Assembly: GCF_029254265.1 (NCBI RefSeq)
Contig: NZ_JAQWXX010000082.1
Location: forward strand, 1 to 64,000
From: Algoriphagus sp.
GTDB lineage: Bacteria; Bacteroidota; Bacteroidia; Cytophagales; Cyclobacteriaceae
Direction of reading: 5' to 3'
Length of the DNA stretch: 64,000 nt
Under the pieces are notes generated by a model, which was given only the letters and a program-made list of their open reading frames with translations, did not search any database and had not been told where the DNA came from. Every line of letters starts with the position of its first letter. Positions within the stretch are counted from its first letter, which is position 1. Position numbers and translations under genes: made by a program. This document shows positions 16,118 to 24,690 of the stretch, one piece after another.

Positions 16118-16156
16118 AAAGCGGTTGGTCTGAAGAAATAGATCAACCGCTTTTGA
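16118..16156 (+). terminator. Terminator after the OmpA lipoprotein gene
   Basis: AAAGCGGTTGGTC (16118-16130) pairs with GATCAACCGCTTT (16141-16153) with one G-T pair, followed by a T-rich tract. It also ends near the 3' end of the convergent vapC gene. Confidence 0.75.
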
Positions 16157-16158
16157 TT

Positions 16159-16551
16159 TTAGAAGACAGACTTTAGATTCAAATACGTAACCATTGGGTC
16201 AAAGTCCTTATCTGAGTGAAGGAGCCTAATGTTTTTTTTAATGCAAAAAGTACCAATAATCATGTCCATAGTTTTTCGAACTGTCACTCCTTTCTTCCTT
16301 AATTCTCTATAGCTTTTTGCTGATTCATAGGCAATTTCTTTTCCCACCAAATCAAAAATGAGTAGATCATTAAACAACTCATAAGCCACTTTTACATCTT
16401 GGTCAAAAGTAAACCCTTGTAGTACTTCAGTCATAATTAGATCTCCAATACAAACGTCTTCGATTCCCAAGATTCGATTCAAAAAATCAGATTGAAGTGT
16501 CGCTTTTCCATTGAAATAATCTATCCAAACAGAAGAGTCAACCATTATCAT
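16159..16551 (-). CDS. vapC: VapC-family PIN-domain toxin
   Basis: The 130-residue PIN-domain ribonuclease has the acidic active-site residues in place: D5 in 'VDSSVWIDYF', E42 in 'MTEVLQGF', D96 in 'TMDMIIGTFC' and D114/D116 in 'HSDKDFDPM'. The gene overlaps the upstream antitoxin by 4 bp (ATGA), so translation is coupled. VapC toxins cut tRNA or rRNA; the target cannot be read here. All key residues are intact, so the toxin is probably functional. The ATG at 16545 is an alternative start two codons downstream. Confidence 0.9.
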   Translation of the reverse strand: MIMVDSSVWIDYFNGKATLQSDFLNRILGIEDVCIGDLIMTEVLQGFTFDQDVKVAYELFNDLLIFDLVGKEIAYESAKSYRELRKKGVTVRKTMDMIIGTFCIKKNIRLLHSDKDFDPMVTYLNLKSVF

Positions 16552-16742
16552 AAATCAGAGCGCATTTTATCAAGATCACCTTCCCATTTTAACTTCCCCC
16601 TGTATTCTTTAATTCGTTCTTGTTTTTTCAACCTAACAATTAGACGGAGCCCTTCTTCTACGGTCGCCTTTTTTGTATTAAAGCCTAAGGCCTTCATAGC
16701 CTCTTCCATTAATTTGTCATCAATTTCTATGTTGGTTCTCAT
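16548..16742 (-). CDS. vapB: VapB-family antitoxin
   Basis: The 64-residue protein opens 'MRTNIEIDDKLMEEAMKALG', followed by 'TKKATVEEGLRLIVRLKKQ', which is the ribbon-helix-helix pattern of the VapB (DUF2191-like) antitoxins. The acidic and basic C-terminal tail ('YRGKLKWEGDLDKMRSDL') would wrap the toxin. It precedes vapC with a 4-bp overlap. An 8-bp inverted repeat right before its ATG is a likely autoregulatory operator. Confidence 0.9.
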   Translation of the reverse strand: MRTNIEIDDKLMEEAMKALGFNTKKATVEEGLRLIVRLKKQERIKEYRGKLKWEGDLDKMRSDL

Positions 16743-16771
16743 ATGTGTATCATTTTATCAAATATACACAT
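16743..16771 (-). promoter_or_regulatory. Candidate VapB operator
   Basis: ATGTGTAT (16743-16750) and ATACACAT (16764-16771) form a perfect 8-bp inverted repeat with a 13-bp AT-rich spacer, directly adjoining the vapB start codon. This is where ribbon-helix-helix antitoxins usually bind to repress their own operon. Confidence 0.55.
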
Positions 16772-16857
16772 TTAGTCAAAAAAAGTTTCATTTGCTATAA
16801 TTCAACTTTTCCCCAGTCAAGGCCCGATTTCCCTTGGAATACTTAACTTTGTATACT

Positions 16858-18021
16858 ATGAATGAGCGATACATGCAGCGCGGCGTCTCCGCTTCCAAAG
16901 AAGATGTACATCAGGCCATTTCCAAGCTGGATAAAGGTCTTTTTCCAAAAGCTTTTTGCAAGATCGTAGAAGACACCCTTGGCAATGATCCGGACTATTG
17001 CAATATCATGCATGCAGATGGAGCAGGGACCAAGTCTTCACTTGCGTACTTGTACTGGAAAGAAACCGGTGACCTGAGTGTCTGGAAAGGAATAGCACAG
17101 GATGCGATCATCATGAATACCGACGACTTACTTTGCGTTGGTGCGATCAATAATATTTTAGTCTCCTCTACCATCGGGAGAAATAAAAATTTGATCCCGG
17201 GTGAAGTTATCTCAGCGATCATAGAAGGCACAGAAGAAGTCCTTCAGATGCTTCGTGATAAAGGAGTAAATGCAGTGCTTACAGGTGGAGAAACTGCCGA
17301 TGTAGGCGATTTAGTACGGACGATCATCGTTGACAGCACGGTTACCTGCCGAATGCGAAGAGATGAAGTCATCTCAAACGACAAAATTCAAGGTGGTGAT
17401 GTGATCGTCGGGTTGTCTTCTTTTGGTCAGGCTAACTACGAAACTCAATACAACGGAGGAATGGGCTCAAACGGACTCACCTCTGCCCGTCATGATGTAT
17501 TCAACAAAGTTTTGAAGACAAAATACCCTGAATCTTTTGATCCGGCAGTTCCAGAAAGTCTAGTCTATTCTGGGAAATATAATCTAACCGACCCAGCTCC
17601 AGGCGCCCCGGTAGATATGGGGAAATTAGTTCTCTCGCCTACTCGAACCTATGCACCTATCATGGTGGATGTATTAAACTACATGCGAGGACACGTACAT
17701 GGATTGGTTCATTGCTCAGGTGGCGCACAAACCAAAGTGCTTCACTTTGTAGATAACGTTCATGTGATCAAGGACAATCTATTCGAGACTCCTCCTCTTT
17801 TCAAAATCATTCAAGAAGAAAGCAAAACCGACTGGAAAGAAATGTATAAAGTCTTCAATATGGGTCACCGGATGGAGATTTATCTGGATGAGCGCTATGC
17901 TGAAGAAATCATTGACATCGCTGAATCTCACGGAGTGGAAGCTCAAATCATTGGTCGAGTAGAGCCGCATACAGGTAAAAAAGTAACCATTCAGAGCGAA
18001 TACGGTAAATTTGAATACTAA
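16858..18021 (+). CDS. AIR synthase-like protein (PurM family)
   Basis: The 387-residue protein started at the ATG at 16858 opens 'MNERYMQRGVSASKEDVH'. It has the PurM fold: N-terminal ATP-binding half with 'HADGAGTKSSLAYLYW', 'AIIMNTDDLLCVGA' and 'LTGGETADVGDL', and C-terminal half with 'VHGLVHCSGGAQTKVLH' and 'YKVFNMGHRMEIY'. PurM catalyses ATP-dependent closure of FGAM to AIR in purine synthesis. The Bacteroidota form is slightly longer than E. coli PurM (about 345 residues), so identity as the true PurM is probable but not certain. It is not next to other pur genes. The next gene starts 4 bp after its stop. Confidence 0.8.
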   Translation: MNERYMQRGVSASKEDVHQAISKLDKGLFPKAFCKIVEDTLGNDPDYCNIMHADGAGTKSSLAYLYWKETGDLSVWKGIAQDAIIMNTDDLLCVGAINNILVSSTIGRNKNLIPGEVISAIIEGTEEVLQMLRDKGVNAVLTGGETADVGDLVRTIIVDSTVTCRMRRDEVISNDKIQGGDVIVGLSSFGQANYETQYNGGMGSNGLTSARHDVFNKVLKTKYPESFDPAVPESLVYSGKYNLTDPAPGAPVDMGKLVLSPTRTYAPIMVDVLNYMRGHVHGLVHCSGGAQTKVLHFVDNVHVIKDNLFETPPLFKIIQEESKTDWKEMYKVFNMGHRMEIYLDERYAEEIIDIAESHGVEAQIIGRVEPHTGKKVTIQSEYGKFEY

Positions 18022-18024
18022 TTG

Positions 18025-19371
18025 ATGGATTGGAAATCTATTGGTAAAAAAGCACTAAAAGCATTCGTATGGATGTTTTTAGTGCTTTTTGCTTTAGCGA
18101 TCATTCTCCTTACTTCAGTAGACAGAAGTCCTATAGAGGATCAGGAATTCTACTCTGAGACTTTAGCACGATTGGAGAATATGCCAATTCAGGGGAATAC
18201 GGGTGATACTTGGCTTGCCGGCTGGGCAAAGGCAAACATGACACCTGAGGAACCTGTTGACTTGGTTGGCTATGCACCAAGAGGGCCCTATGAGTTTGTA
18301 CAGGATAGCAGTTTTGTAAAAGCGCTGACACTAAGCAATGGAAAAACTCAGATCGCCTGGCTCAATTTTGAACTGTTGATCGTCCATCCTTTCTTGGCTA
18401 AATCAATTCAAGATGGGGTAAGTAAAGCAAATCTTTCGATTGATCAGTTAAACTTCACTGCTACCCATACCCATTCTGGAATGGGGGGCTATATGCCCGG
18501 ACCTTTGGGGGAATTAGCTTTTGGTGGTTTTAATCAGGAAACGGTAGATCTAATGGTTTCTAAAAGCATTGAAGCTTTGAAAAAAGCGATTTCCGCCCAA
18601 GACACTGTTTCCATTTCCTTTCGGAAAGCAGACGCTGGGGCTTTTGTGGCCAATCGCTTTATCAAAGATGATCCTATTGATCCTTTTGTACGACAATTAA
18701 TTTTCTCCAAAAAAGATGGGAAGAAAGCTACTTTTCTGACCTACTCTGCCCATGCGACCACGATGAGCTCCAAGTTTATGGGATTATCGGGGGATTATCC
18801 ATTTTACTTAATGCAGGCACTAGAGGTAAATGAATTTGATTTTGCACTTTTTGCAGCAGGGACTGTTGGAAGTCATCGCCCTCTTTCGTTTGGAAATACT
18901 CCAGAATTAGTCACTGAATATGCCACAGCTCTGGACTCTACCATACGAAATCACATGAGCCAATCCGACACTATCAATCGTAAAGAAATTGGATTTGGAC
19001 GATTGGACATTTCGCTTCGGGAACCGCATTTGCGGATTTCTGACAATATTCGGATTCGTCCTTGGTTATTCAACTATTTACTTGGCGATACCAATCCACA
19101 TTTGGATTTCACTCTTATCGGGAATACTTTAATCATTGGATCTTCAGGTGAATTGTCAGGGGTTTTTTATGAAAAATGGGAAAAAGCTGCTCGCGCAAAA
19201 GGGCTAAATCTCATCATCACCACTTTCAACGGTGGATACATCGGTTACATCACCCCTGATCATTTGTATGACGAGCACTTCCATGAAGTCCGGGAAATGA
19301 ATTGGTATGGGCCCGGAAATGGGAATTATTTTGATGCGATGATTGAAGGAATCATTGAAAAAGTCAACTAG
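18025..19371 (+). CDS. Neutral ceramidase-like hydrolase, membrane anchored
   Basis: The 448-residue protein has one N-terminal transmembrane helix (about 13-33) and then a domain like the N-terminal part of neutral/alkaline ceramidases. It has 'VGYAPRGPYEFV', the metal-binding 'FTATHTHSGMGGYMPGP' (about 150-165) and 'TYSAHATTM' (about 240). The canonical enzymes use a zinc bound by such histidines to cut the amide bond of ceramide. The length is well short of full ceramidases (about 650-750 residues) because the C-terminal Ig-like domain is absent. It is expected at the periplasmic face of the inner membrane. Sphingolipids occur in several Bacteroidota, which would provide a substrate (inference). 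The start is the ATG at 18025. Confidence 0.75.
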   Translation: MDWKSIGKKALKAFVWMFLVLFALAIILLTSVDRSPIEDQEFYSETLARLENMPIQGNTGDTWLAGWAKANMTPEEPVDLVGYAPRGPYEFVQDSSFVKALTLSNGKTQIAWLNFELLIVHPFLAKSIQDGVSKANLSIDQLNFTATHTHSGMGGYMPGPLGELAFGGFNQETVDLMVSKSIEALKKAISAQDTVSISFRKADAGAFVANRFIKDDPIDPFVRQLIFSKKDGKKATFLTYSAHATTMSSKFMGLSGDYPFYLMQALEVNEFDFALFAAGTVGSHRPLSFGNTPELVTEYATALDSTIRNHMSQSDTINRKEIGFGRLDISLREPHLRISDNIRIRPWLFNYLLGDTNPHLDFTLIGNTLIIGSSGELSGVFYEKWEKAARAKGLNLIITTFNGGYIGYITPDHLYDEHFHEVREMNWYGPGNGNYFDAMIEGIIEKVN

Positions 19372-19969
19372 CAGCGCTTACCCAAAGTTGAGCTCGAATC
19401 CAGCCTTTTCTTTTCTTCATTTCGTCCACTTTCTGAAATCCAGCCTTTCCAAACGCTTCTTCATAATCAGGAACATCTGTCCTTTGATGCTGCGTGAAAA
19501 CCCGAAAGAAAACTAGCATTGAAGAATGAATTGTTCGTTGCACATTTGACTGAGGTTTGAAAAAGTCAGCCAAATAGATTTTTGAATGTGGTTTCAATAC
19601 TTTTTTGATCTCCAATAGAAATTGCTCCAATTCGAAATCAGGGAATGTATCCAATACAAAATGAAGCCAAATCTCATCAAACTGATTCTTCGGGTTTGAT
19701 CTGAAATCACCTAAGTGAAAAGTGAGCTTACTTTGTGCCAGATTTTTTTTGGCTTTGCGAAGCATCGCCTCTGAAAGCTCCCAATATTCCCCTTCCAAAT
19801 CAGATTGAAATTCTCGATAATCCAGTCCATCTCCACCTCCGATGATCAGGATTTTTTTCTGATACAGATTCGATACAAACCGAATTTTCAAATCATTCAA
19901 ATCATTTCCAAAAACCAATTTGGATAGAAAGGAATAAAACGGGGCAATAAAACTGTAAAAATCTTTCAC
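19364..19969 (-). CDS. Class I SAM-dependent methyltransferase
   Basis: The 201-residue protein has motif I 'KILIIGGGDGLD' (about 42-53), followed by 'GEYWELSEAMLRKAKKNL', 'FHLGDFRS' and 'DEIWLHFVLDTFPD', a Rossmann methyltransferase. There is no ATG near the N-terminus. The GTG at 19969 gives the family-like opening 'KDFYSFIAPFYSFLSKLVFG' and a 39-bp gap to the divergent acyl-CoA dehydrogenase gene. A TTG at 20047 would overlap that gene. Its 3' end overlaps the ceramidase-like gene by 8 bp (convergent). The substrate is unknown; the opening resembles UbiE-like and small-molecule methyltransferases. Confidence 0.75.
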   Translation of the reverse strand: MKDFYSFIAPFYSFLSKLVFGNDLNDLKIRFVSNLYQKKILIIGGGDGLDYREFQSDLEGEYWELSEAMLRKAKKNLAQSKLTFHLGDFRSNPKNQFDEIWLHFVLDTFPDFELEQFLLEIKKVLKPHSKIYLADFFKPQSNVQRTIHSSMLVFFRVFTQHQRTDVPDYEEAFGKAGFQKVDEMKKRKGWIRAQLWVSAAS

Positions 19970-20008
19970 TAGATTAAAGGAATAGAATAAACTCCAAAAT
20001 TCCTTTTT

Positions 20009-21367
20009 ATGAAAAATATTTTTAAAACTATCGGAGGACTTCGCCAACTCTTAGCTTCCGTGGACCTAGAACAAATCTCCAAACTATCCCAAAAAGTGGA
20101 CCTCTCAAAAATGGTTGGGCTGGTCTCACAGATGAGTGAAGAGGATCTTTCCAAAATGATGGGGATGCTCAAAGGTGGAAGCAAACCAAAAGTAATTCCA
20201 CAGATCAATGGCGACTTTTATGAGTTGGGAAAAAGTCTGCCAAATCATGAGCGAGAAATTCAGCTTCGGGTGCGGGAATTTATGGAGCGGGAAATCAAAC
20301 CGATTGCAAATGATTATTGGAATCGAGGGGAATTTCCCATGCAGATTATACCGAAAATGGCTGAGCTTGACATTGCCGGATTAACTTATCAAGGGTATGG
20401 TTGCCCGGGGCATTCCGCACTTTTAGAAGGATTTGTAGCTATGGAAATGGCTCGGATCGACACCTCAATTTCAACCTTCTTTGGGGTGCAAAGTGGATTG
20501 GCTATGGGTTCAATTTACCTCTGTGGCTCAGAAGCTCAAAAACTGGAATGGCTTCCAAAGATGCAAAAACTGGAGAAAATAGGTGCCTTTGGATTGACCG
20601 AACCAGAAGTGGGTTCTGGTGTTGCAGGAGGATTGACGACCACATGCAAGAGAGAAGGGGATGTTTGGATTCTCAATGGACAGAAGAAATGGATCGGGAA
20701 TGCCACCTTCTCAGATATGACTATTATCTGGGCAAGAGATCTGGAAGATCAGCAAGTGAAAGGTTTTATCGTCCGAAAAGGAAACCCGGGATTCTTAGCA
20801 GAAAAACTGGAAGATAAAATGGCCCTCCGTACCGTTCAAAATGCTTTGATCACTTTAACAAATTGTGAGGTACCCGAAACAGACCGGCTTCAGGAGGCCA
20901 ACTCCTTTAAGGATACTGCAAAAGTCCTTCGCATGACCCGAGCTGGCGTGGCTTGGCAGGCTGTGGGTTGCGCACGTGGAGCGTATGAGTTGGCTTTGGC
21001 CTACACTAACGAGCGAAAGCAGTTTGGCAGGCCTATCGCTTCCTTTCAACTGGTGCAAGATATGCTGGTGACTATGCTTGGAGATCTTACCGCTATGCAA
21101 ACGATGGTATTTCGTTTGTCAGAAATGCAAGATGCAGACCTGCTTAAGGATGAACATGCCTCGCTAGCCAAGGTATTTTGTACTCTTCGAATGCGGTCTA
21201 TTGTGGATCATTCTCGAGAATTATTCGGTGGCAATGGAATCTTACTTCGACATGATATCGCACGATTCGTGGCAGACGCGGAGGCGGTCTATAGTTATGA
21301 AGGCACCAAGGAAATCAACTCCTTAATTGTCGGGCGAGCGATTACTGGGCACAGCGCATTTGTCTAA
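20009..21367 (+). CDS. Acyl-CoA dehydrogenase family protein, glutaryl-CoA-like
   Basis: The 452-residue flavoenzyme has the ACAD core from about residue 75 to the end: 'GAFGLTEPEVGSGVAGG' (FAD and substrate contact), 'NGQKKWIGNATF', 'NERKQFGRPIASFQLVQDML', 'LFGGNGI' and catalytic Glu431 in 'YSYEGTKEINSLIVGRAITG'. The last motif and its position are like glutaryl-CoA dehydrogenase. It should oxidise an acyl-CoA and pass electrons to ETF. The first 60 or so residues are an extra amphipathic extension with an internal near-repeat (DLSKMVGL at 31-38, DLSKMMGM at 46-53) not usual in the family. It is divergent from the methyltransferase gene and overlaps the convergent UbiA-like gene by 4 bp. Confidence 0.85.
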   Translation: MKNIFKTIGGLRQLLASVDLEQISKLSQKVDLSKMVGLVSQMSEEDLSKMMGMLKGGSKPKVIPQINGDFYELGKSLPNHEREIQLRVREFMEREIKPIANDYWNRGEFPMQIIPKMAELDIAGLTYQGYGCPGHSALLEGFVAMEMARIDTSISTFFGVQSGLAMGSIYLCGSEAQKLEWLPKMQKLEKIGAFGLTEPEVGSGVAGGLTTTCKREGDVWILNGQKKWIGNATFSDMTIIWARDLEDQQVKGFIVRKGNPGFLAEKLEDKMALRTVQNALITLTNCEVPETDRLQEANSFKDTAKVLRMTRAGVAWQAVGCARGAYELALAYTNERKQFGRPIASFQLVQDMLVTMLGDLTAMQTMVFRLSEMQDADLLKDEHASLAKVFCTLRMRSIVDHSRELFGGNGILLRHDIARFVADAEAVYSYEGTKEINSLIVGRAITGHSAFV

Positions 21368-22203
21368 AGAAAATACAAAACGAGCGGAAGCATGAAAATT
21401 GCTTCTGTTCGCATTCTTACATGCTCTGCACTAAGCTTTGGATTGAAAAAAGCGAGATAATGCACTAGCCCCATCACTACTAAAATACAGGCAAAAGGCC
21501 GATAGAAAGAGGGGAAAAGTATAAAACAAGCAAGTCCCAGGATCAAGAAAAGAAAACAGGCTCGTCGGATCAACTCGATAAAACTAATCGGGGAAAATAG
21601 CTGTGCGGCAGAAGCAAATCCTGCTTCCTCATCTTGTTTTCGATCCAAATGAGATAGAATCAGGAGATTTATCAAAGCCAATAAAATATAGGCTCCTAAA
21701 AATGCCCAACTATTCCAGTTTAGATCAATTGCATCAACTCGCAGAAGAGGAATCCAAGCAATTCCGAGAACATAGAAAATCGCAATACTTATTTCTTTGG
21801 CCCAAACCATGCTTTTCCCTGCTTTCCGAATCAAAGTCATACTTGCCAGAATAAGCCCGCCAAGTACCAAGCTCCAGATCAACTCTATACTTGATCCAAA
21901 AATTTGGTAAGCCAACCCAAGTCCTACAACTAAAAAAAGGACCAATATCACACTTAAGACTTTACTATTTCTCAAATGAAATTGATGTCTTGGAGAAAGG
22001 TTGGCTTCAGTTTTCTTTCGGCTATCCAGCAAGTGATCCGCTGTATAAATGCTCCAAACCGCCATCCCCAAAAGTAAATAAATGGCTCCACCGAGTTCAA
22101 CCCGAAGCAATTTTGAAAAAAATACTGCCCCAGCAATAGCACCAAACACTACATCCATTGAAAGCCAGGAAAATCGAAGGTAGAGTTTACTCAAAAGGTT
22201 CAT
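21364..22203 (-). CDS. UbiA-like polytopic membrane protein
   Basis: The 279-residue protein has about 8-9 hydrophobic helices. A 'YTADHLLDSRKK' motif after the second helix (about 53-64) resembles the first Asp-rich motif of UbiA prenyltransferases, which use Asp and Mg to bind prenyl diphosphate. The second Asp motif would be 'LSHLDRKQDEEAG' (about 183-195). Spacing and length (about 290 usual) fit the superfamily, but the sequence is diverged. The role could be quinone or lipid prenylation. The gene is monocistronic and converges with the acyl-CoA dehydrogenase gene. Confidence 0.6.
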   Translation of the reverse strand: MNLLSKLYLRFSWLSMDVVFGAIAGAVFFSKLLRVELGGAIYLLLGMAVWSIYTADHLLDSRKKTEANLSPRHQFHLRNSKVLSVILVLFLVVGLGLAYQIFGSSIELIWSLVLGGLILASMTLIRKAGKSMVWAKEISIAIFYVLGIAWIPLLRVDAIDLNWNSWAFLGAYILLALINLLILSHLDRKQDEEAGFASAAQLFSPISFIELIRRACFLFLILGLACFILFPSFYRPFACILVVMGLVHYLAFFNPKLSAEHVRMRTEAIFMLPLVLYFL

Positions 22204-22330
22204 AGGTATTCTTTGTAGGTCAACTTTCCAGCTTTATAAATTTGAACTGAACTTAGGATTTTTTTTATTAGTTTGATCCGAAATCGTTTCAGTAGACAGA
22301 TTTCATTTCTCCGCAATAACCTAAAAACCT

Positions 22331-22966
22331 ATGAAAAATCTCAAACTTACCTTTGCCTTTCTTCTAATAGCTACTTTTTCTTTTGCACAAGCGCCAATAA
22401 AAGTCGCATGTGTAGGAAATAGCATCACTCAAGGTCCAGGAAGAGACAATCCAGATAGCTATCCGCTTCAGATGCAAGCCATCTTAGGCGATGACTATCA
22501 AGTGGGTAATTTCGGGGTTAGTGGTCGAACCTTGCTTCGCAAAGGGGACTTTCCGTACTGGAATGAGCCACAATTTCAGGAGGTCAAAGATTTTGCAGCG
22601 GATGTTCTGATCATCATGCTCGGCACGAACGATTCCAAACCACAGAACTGGAAATTCGCTTCCGAGTTCAGACAGGATTACTTGGATATGATTCACGAAT
22701 TCAAGAAAACCATGCCTGTAGACGGTAAAGTCTATGTAATCCTTCCAGTACCGGTAACTCGGGTGAATTTTGGTATTACGCCCGATGTCATGAATAATGA
22801 GCAGCGACTGATGCTAATTGATATCGCTCACGAAAGCGGTTCAGAATTGATCGATCTATATACCCCATTTATGGGAAAAGAAGACTTGCTTCCTGACGGC
22901 GTTCATCCAAATACCGAGGGGTTGGGAATTATGGCGAGGGTGATTGCGAGAGCAATTCGGTTGTAA
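22331..22966 (+). CDS. Secreted SGNH/GDSL-type esterase
   Basis: The 211-residue protein has a signal peptide ending 'FSFAQ' (residue 20). SGNH blocks are intact: block I 'VGNSITQG' with nucleophile Ser31, block II 'NFGVSGRTLL', block III 'IIMLGTNDSKP' and block V 'DGVHPNTEG' with the catalytic Asp-His. This layout fits carbohydrate O-acetylesterases (sialate or xylan esterase-like). It would act in the periplasm or outside the cell. Its 3' end faces the sulfatase gene across a shared terminator. Confidence 0.85.
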   Translation: MKNLKLTFAFLLIATFSFAQAPIKVACVGNSITQGPGRDNPDSYPLQMQAILGDDYQVGNFGVSGRTLLRKGDFPYWNEPQFQEVKDFAADVLIIMLGTNDSKPQNWKFASEFRQDYLDMIHEFKKTMPVDGKVYVILPVPVTRVNFGITPDVMNNEQRLMLIDIAHESGSELIDLYTPFMGKEDLLPDGVHPNTEGLGIMARVIARAIRL

Positions 22967-22973
22967 AGACTAA

Positions 22974-23012
22974 AAGGGTGGTAGTCAAAATCAAAAAACC
23001 ACCCTTATTTTT
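22974..23012 (+). terminator. Terminator of the SGNH esterase gene
   Basis: AAGGGTGGT (22974-22982) pairs perfectly with ACCACCCTT (22998-23006), followed by ATTTTT. The stop codon of the convergent sulfatase lies in the right arm. Confidence 0.8.
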
Positions 23013-24573
23013 CATTAATAAACCAAACTTGCTTCCATTCTTCTCCGAAAGCATCATTGGCCTGAGGAACTCCAGGAGTACTCCTTCCATCTTCGATGTA
23101 CTTGGTCAATAATAGGCGAAGCTCTTCCACCTTATTAGGCTCAGTAGCCCCAAGGTTATTCTTTTCTCCTGGGTCGGAAGCTAAGTTATAAAGCTGGAAA
23201 TCCGGAAGATTCACTTCCGCAGGATCTCCCGGTCTTGGAAAACTCCAGCCTCCGGAACCCTTCGCTAGGATGAGCTTCCAATCTCCTTTGCGTATCGCGA
23301 AATTCCCTTCTACCGAATGAAAAACTGTTGCCTCTCGAAATGCAATTGATTTCTTTTCAAAATCAAATAACGGTACAAGGGAATAGCTGTCCTCCCCTTC
23401 TGAATCAACAATGGAATAATCAACAATATCAGCAGCTGTGGCAAAAAAGTCCGCAATAGAAATCGTTTCGTCTCGAACAGTACCTGCCTTAATTTTAGCA
23501 GGCCATTTGGCGATAAAGGGAACTCGGTGACCTCCTTCATAGATGTCCGCCTTATGTCCCCGAAAATGCGCACTTGGAAAATGGCCCATTTCAACCAGCT
23601 TATCAAATCCTGCAGCCGGGGAGCATCCATTATCGCTCATGAAAATGACCAGCGTATTTTCATCAATTCCGGCAATTTTCAAAGTTTGATTTATCCTTCC
23701 AATGTAATCGTCTATCATCATCATAAAATCTCCATAAGGAAGCATTTTGCTTTTTCCCTGCCATTCTATTGGGGGTAAGATAGGCGTGTGCGGTGAGGGC
23801 AATGCGAGGTAAAGAAAAAATGGCTTCTCTTGAAGGGCATGAGTTTCGATGTATTCAATCGATCGCTCAAAGAAATTTGGTGTGACTTCTTCATGGATAA
23901 AATCTGGTGAAGTTGGACCTTCCCTCCACCAAGAATATTCTCCTTCATCGATGGTTACTTTATCTGGAATTTTAGTGACATTTCCATTCTCTACATAAAC
24001 ATACGGAGCCATGTCAAGTGACCCTGCATGACCATAAGCATAATCAAATCCTAATTCATTCGGACCGTTGGCTACTGGTTTTGCAAAATCAATCTGATCA
24101 AAATCAGATGAGTTCCAGCCTCCATCTACAAACTCAGTACTTTCCTTTATGCCCCAATCCCAACCCAAATGCCATTTTCCAATAAAGGCAGTTTCATAAC
24201 CTTTTGACTTCAATAGCGACGCTACCGTAGTCCGGGTTTTGGGAATAAGCGCTTTTGATTTTCCTGTCAGCACGCCACTTTTCAAGCTACTTCGCCAATT
24301 ATATCTACCTGTCAACAAAGCATATCGTGTAGGGGTACATACCGAAGAGGTGGTGTGAGCATCGGTAAATCTCATTCCCTCAGAGGCTAATTGATCAAGA
24401 TTAGGAGTGGGAATTTTACTTGCTGAATTAAAGGACTTGATATCTCCATAACCCAAATCATCTGCTAAAATAAAGATGATATTTGGTGATTTTATCTCAG
24501 CGGGCTTTGGCGCACATGCTCCATAAAATAAGACCAAGATCAAAAATGAAAGGAGTTTGGAGACATTCTTCAT
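23005..24573 (-). CDS. Sulfatase lipoprotein
   Basis: The product has 522 residues when started at the ATG at 24573. The N-terminus 'LVLFYGACAPKP' contains a lipobox with Cys20, so it is a predicted lipoprotein. The type I sulfatase core is complete: metal-binding 'IIFILADDLGYGD' (Asp38, Asp39), and the formylglycine motif Cys79-T-P-T-R in 'SSVCTPTRYALLTGR'. Further features are 'GKWHLG', 'HTPI' and 'FMSDNGC', with 'DLGATEPNKVEEL'-type C-terminal sequence. The Cys must be converted to formylglycine by an FGE-like enzyme. It likely desulfates extracellular polysaccharides such as marine algal glycans. It is not in a polysaccharide utilisation locus: no SusC/SusD is nearby. Confidence 0.9.
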   Translation of the reverse strand: MKNVSKLLSFLILVLFYGACAPKPAEIKSPNIIFILADDLGYGDIKSFNSASKIPTPNLDQLASEGMRFTDAHTTSSVCTPTRYALLTGRYNWRSSLKSGVLTGKSKALIPKTRTTVASLLKSKGYETAFIGKWHLGWDWGIKESTEFVDGGWNSSDFDQIDFAKPVANGPNELGFDYAYGHAGSLDMAPYVYVENGNVTKIPDKVTIDEGEYSWWREGPTSPDFIHEEVTPNFFERSIEYIETHALQEKPFFLYLALPSPHTPILPPIEWQGKSKMLPYGDFMMMIDDYIGRINQTLKIAGIDENTLVIFMSDNGCSPAAGFDKLVEMGHFPSAHFRGHKADIYEGGHRVPFIAKWPAKIKAGTVRDETISIADFFATAADIVDYSIVDSEGEDSYSLVPLFDFEKKSIAFREATVFHSVEGNFAIRKGDWKLILAKGSGGWSFPRPGDPAEVNLPDFQLYNLASDPGEKNNLGATEPNKVEELRLLLTKYIEDGRSTPGVPQANDAFGEEWKQVWFINEK

Positions 24574-24636
24574 AGCGTAGCAAAATGAGTCCAATCAAAT
24601 TACTGATAAATTGGGAAAAATCACTTTTCGCCAAAA

Positions 24637-24670
24637 AACAAAAAACCACAATCCTTGCGAATTGTGGTTT
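24637..24670 (-). terminator. Terminator of the ATP synthase operon
   Basis: On the minus strand AAACCACAAT (24670-24661) pairs with ATTGTGGTTT (24652-24643), followed by TTTTTG. It lies 20 bp after the atpG stop. Confidence 0.85.
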
Positions 24671-24690
24671 AGAAATTAGGGCTATTGTAA

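Noticed and set aside
16848-16855. TAACTTTG as a -7 promoter box of the AIR synthase-like gene
   Set aside because: It lies 3 bp before the ATG, so the transcript would start inside the gene, and no TTTG lies 19 bp upstream.
22331-24573. Polysaccharide utilisation locus around the esterase and sulfatase
   Set aside because: No SusC/SusD pair, glycoside hydrolase or regulator is present; the two genes are convergent, each on its own.
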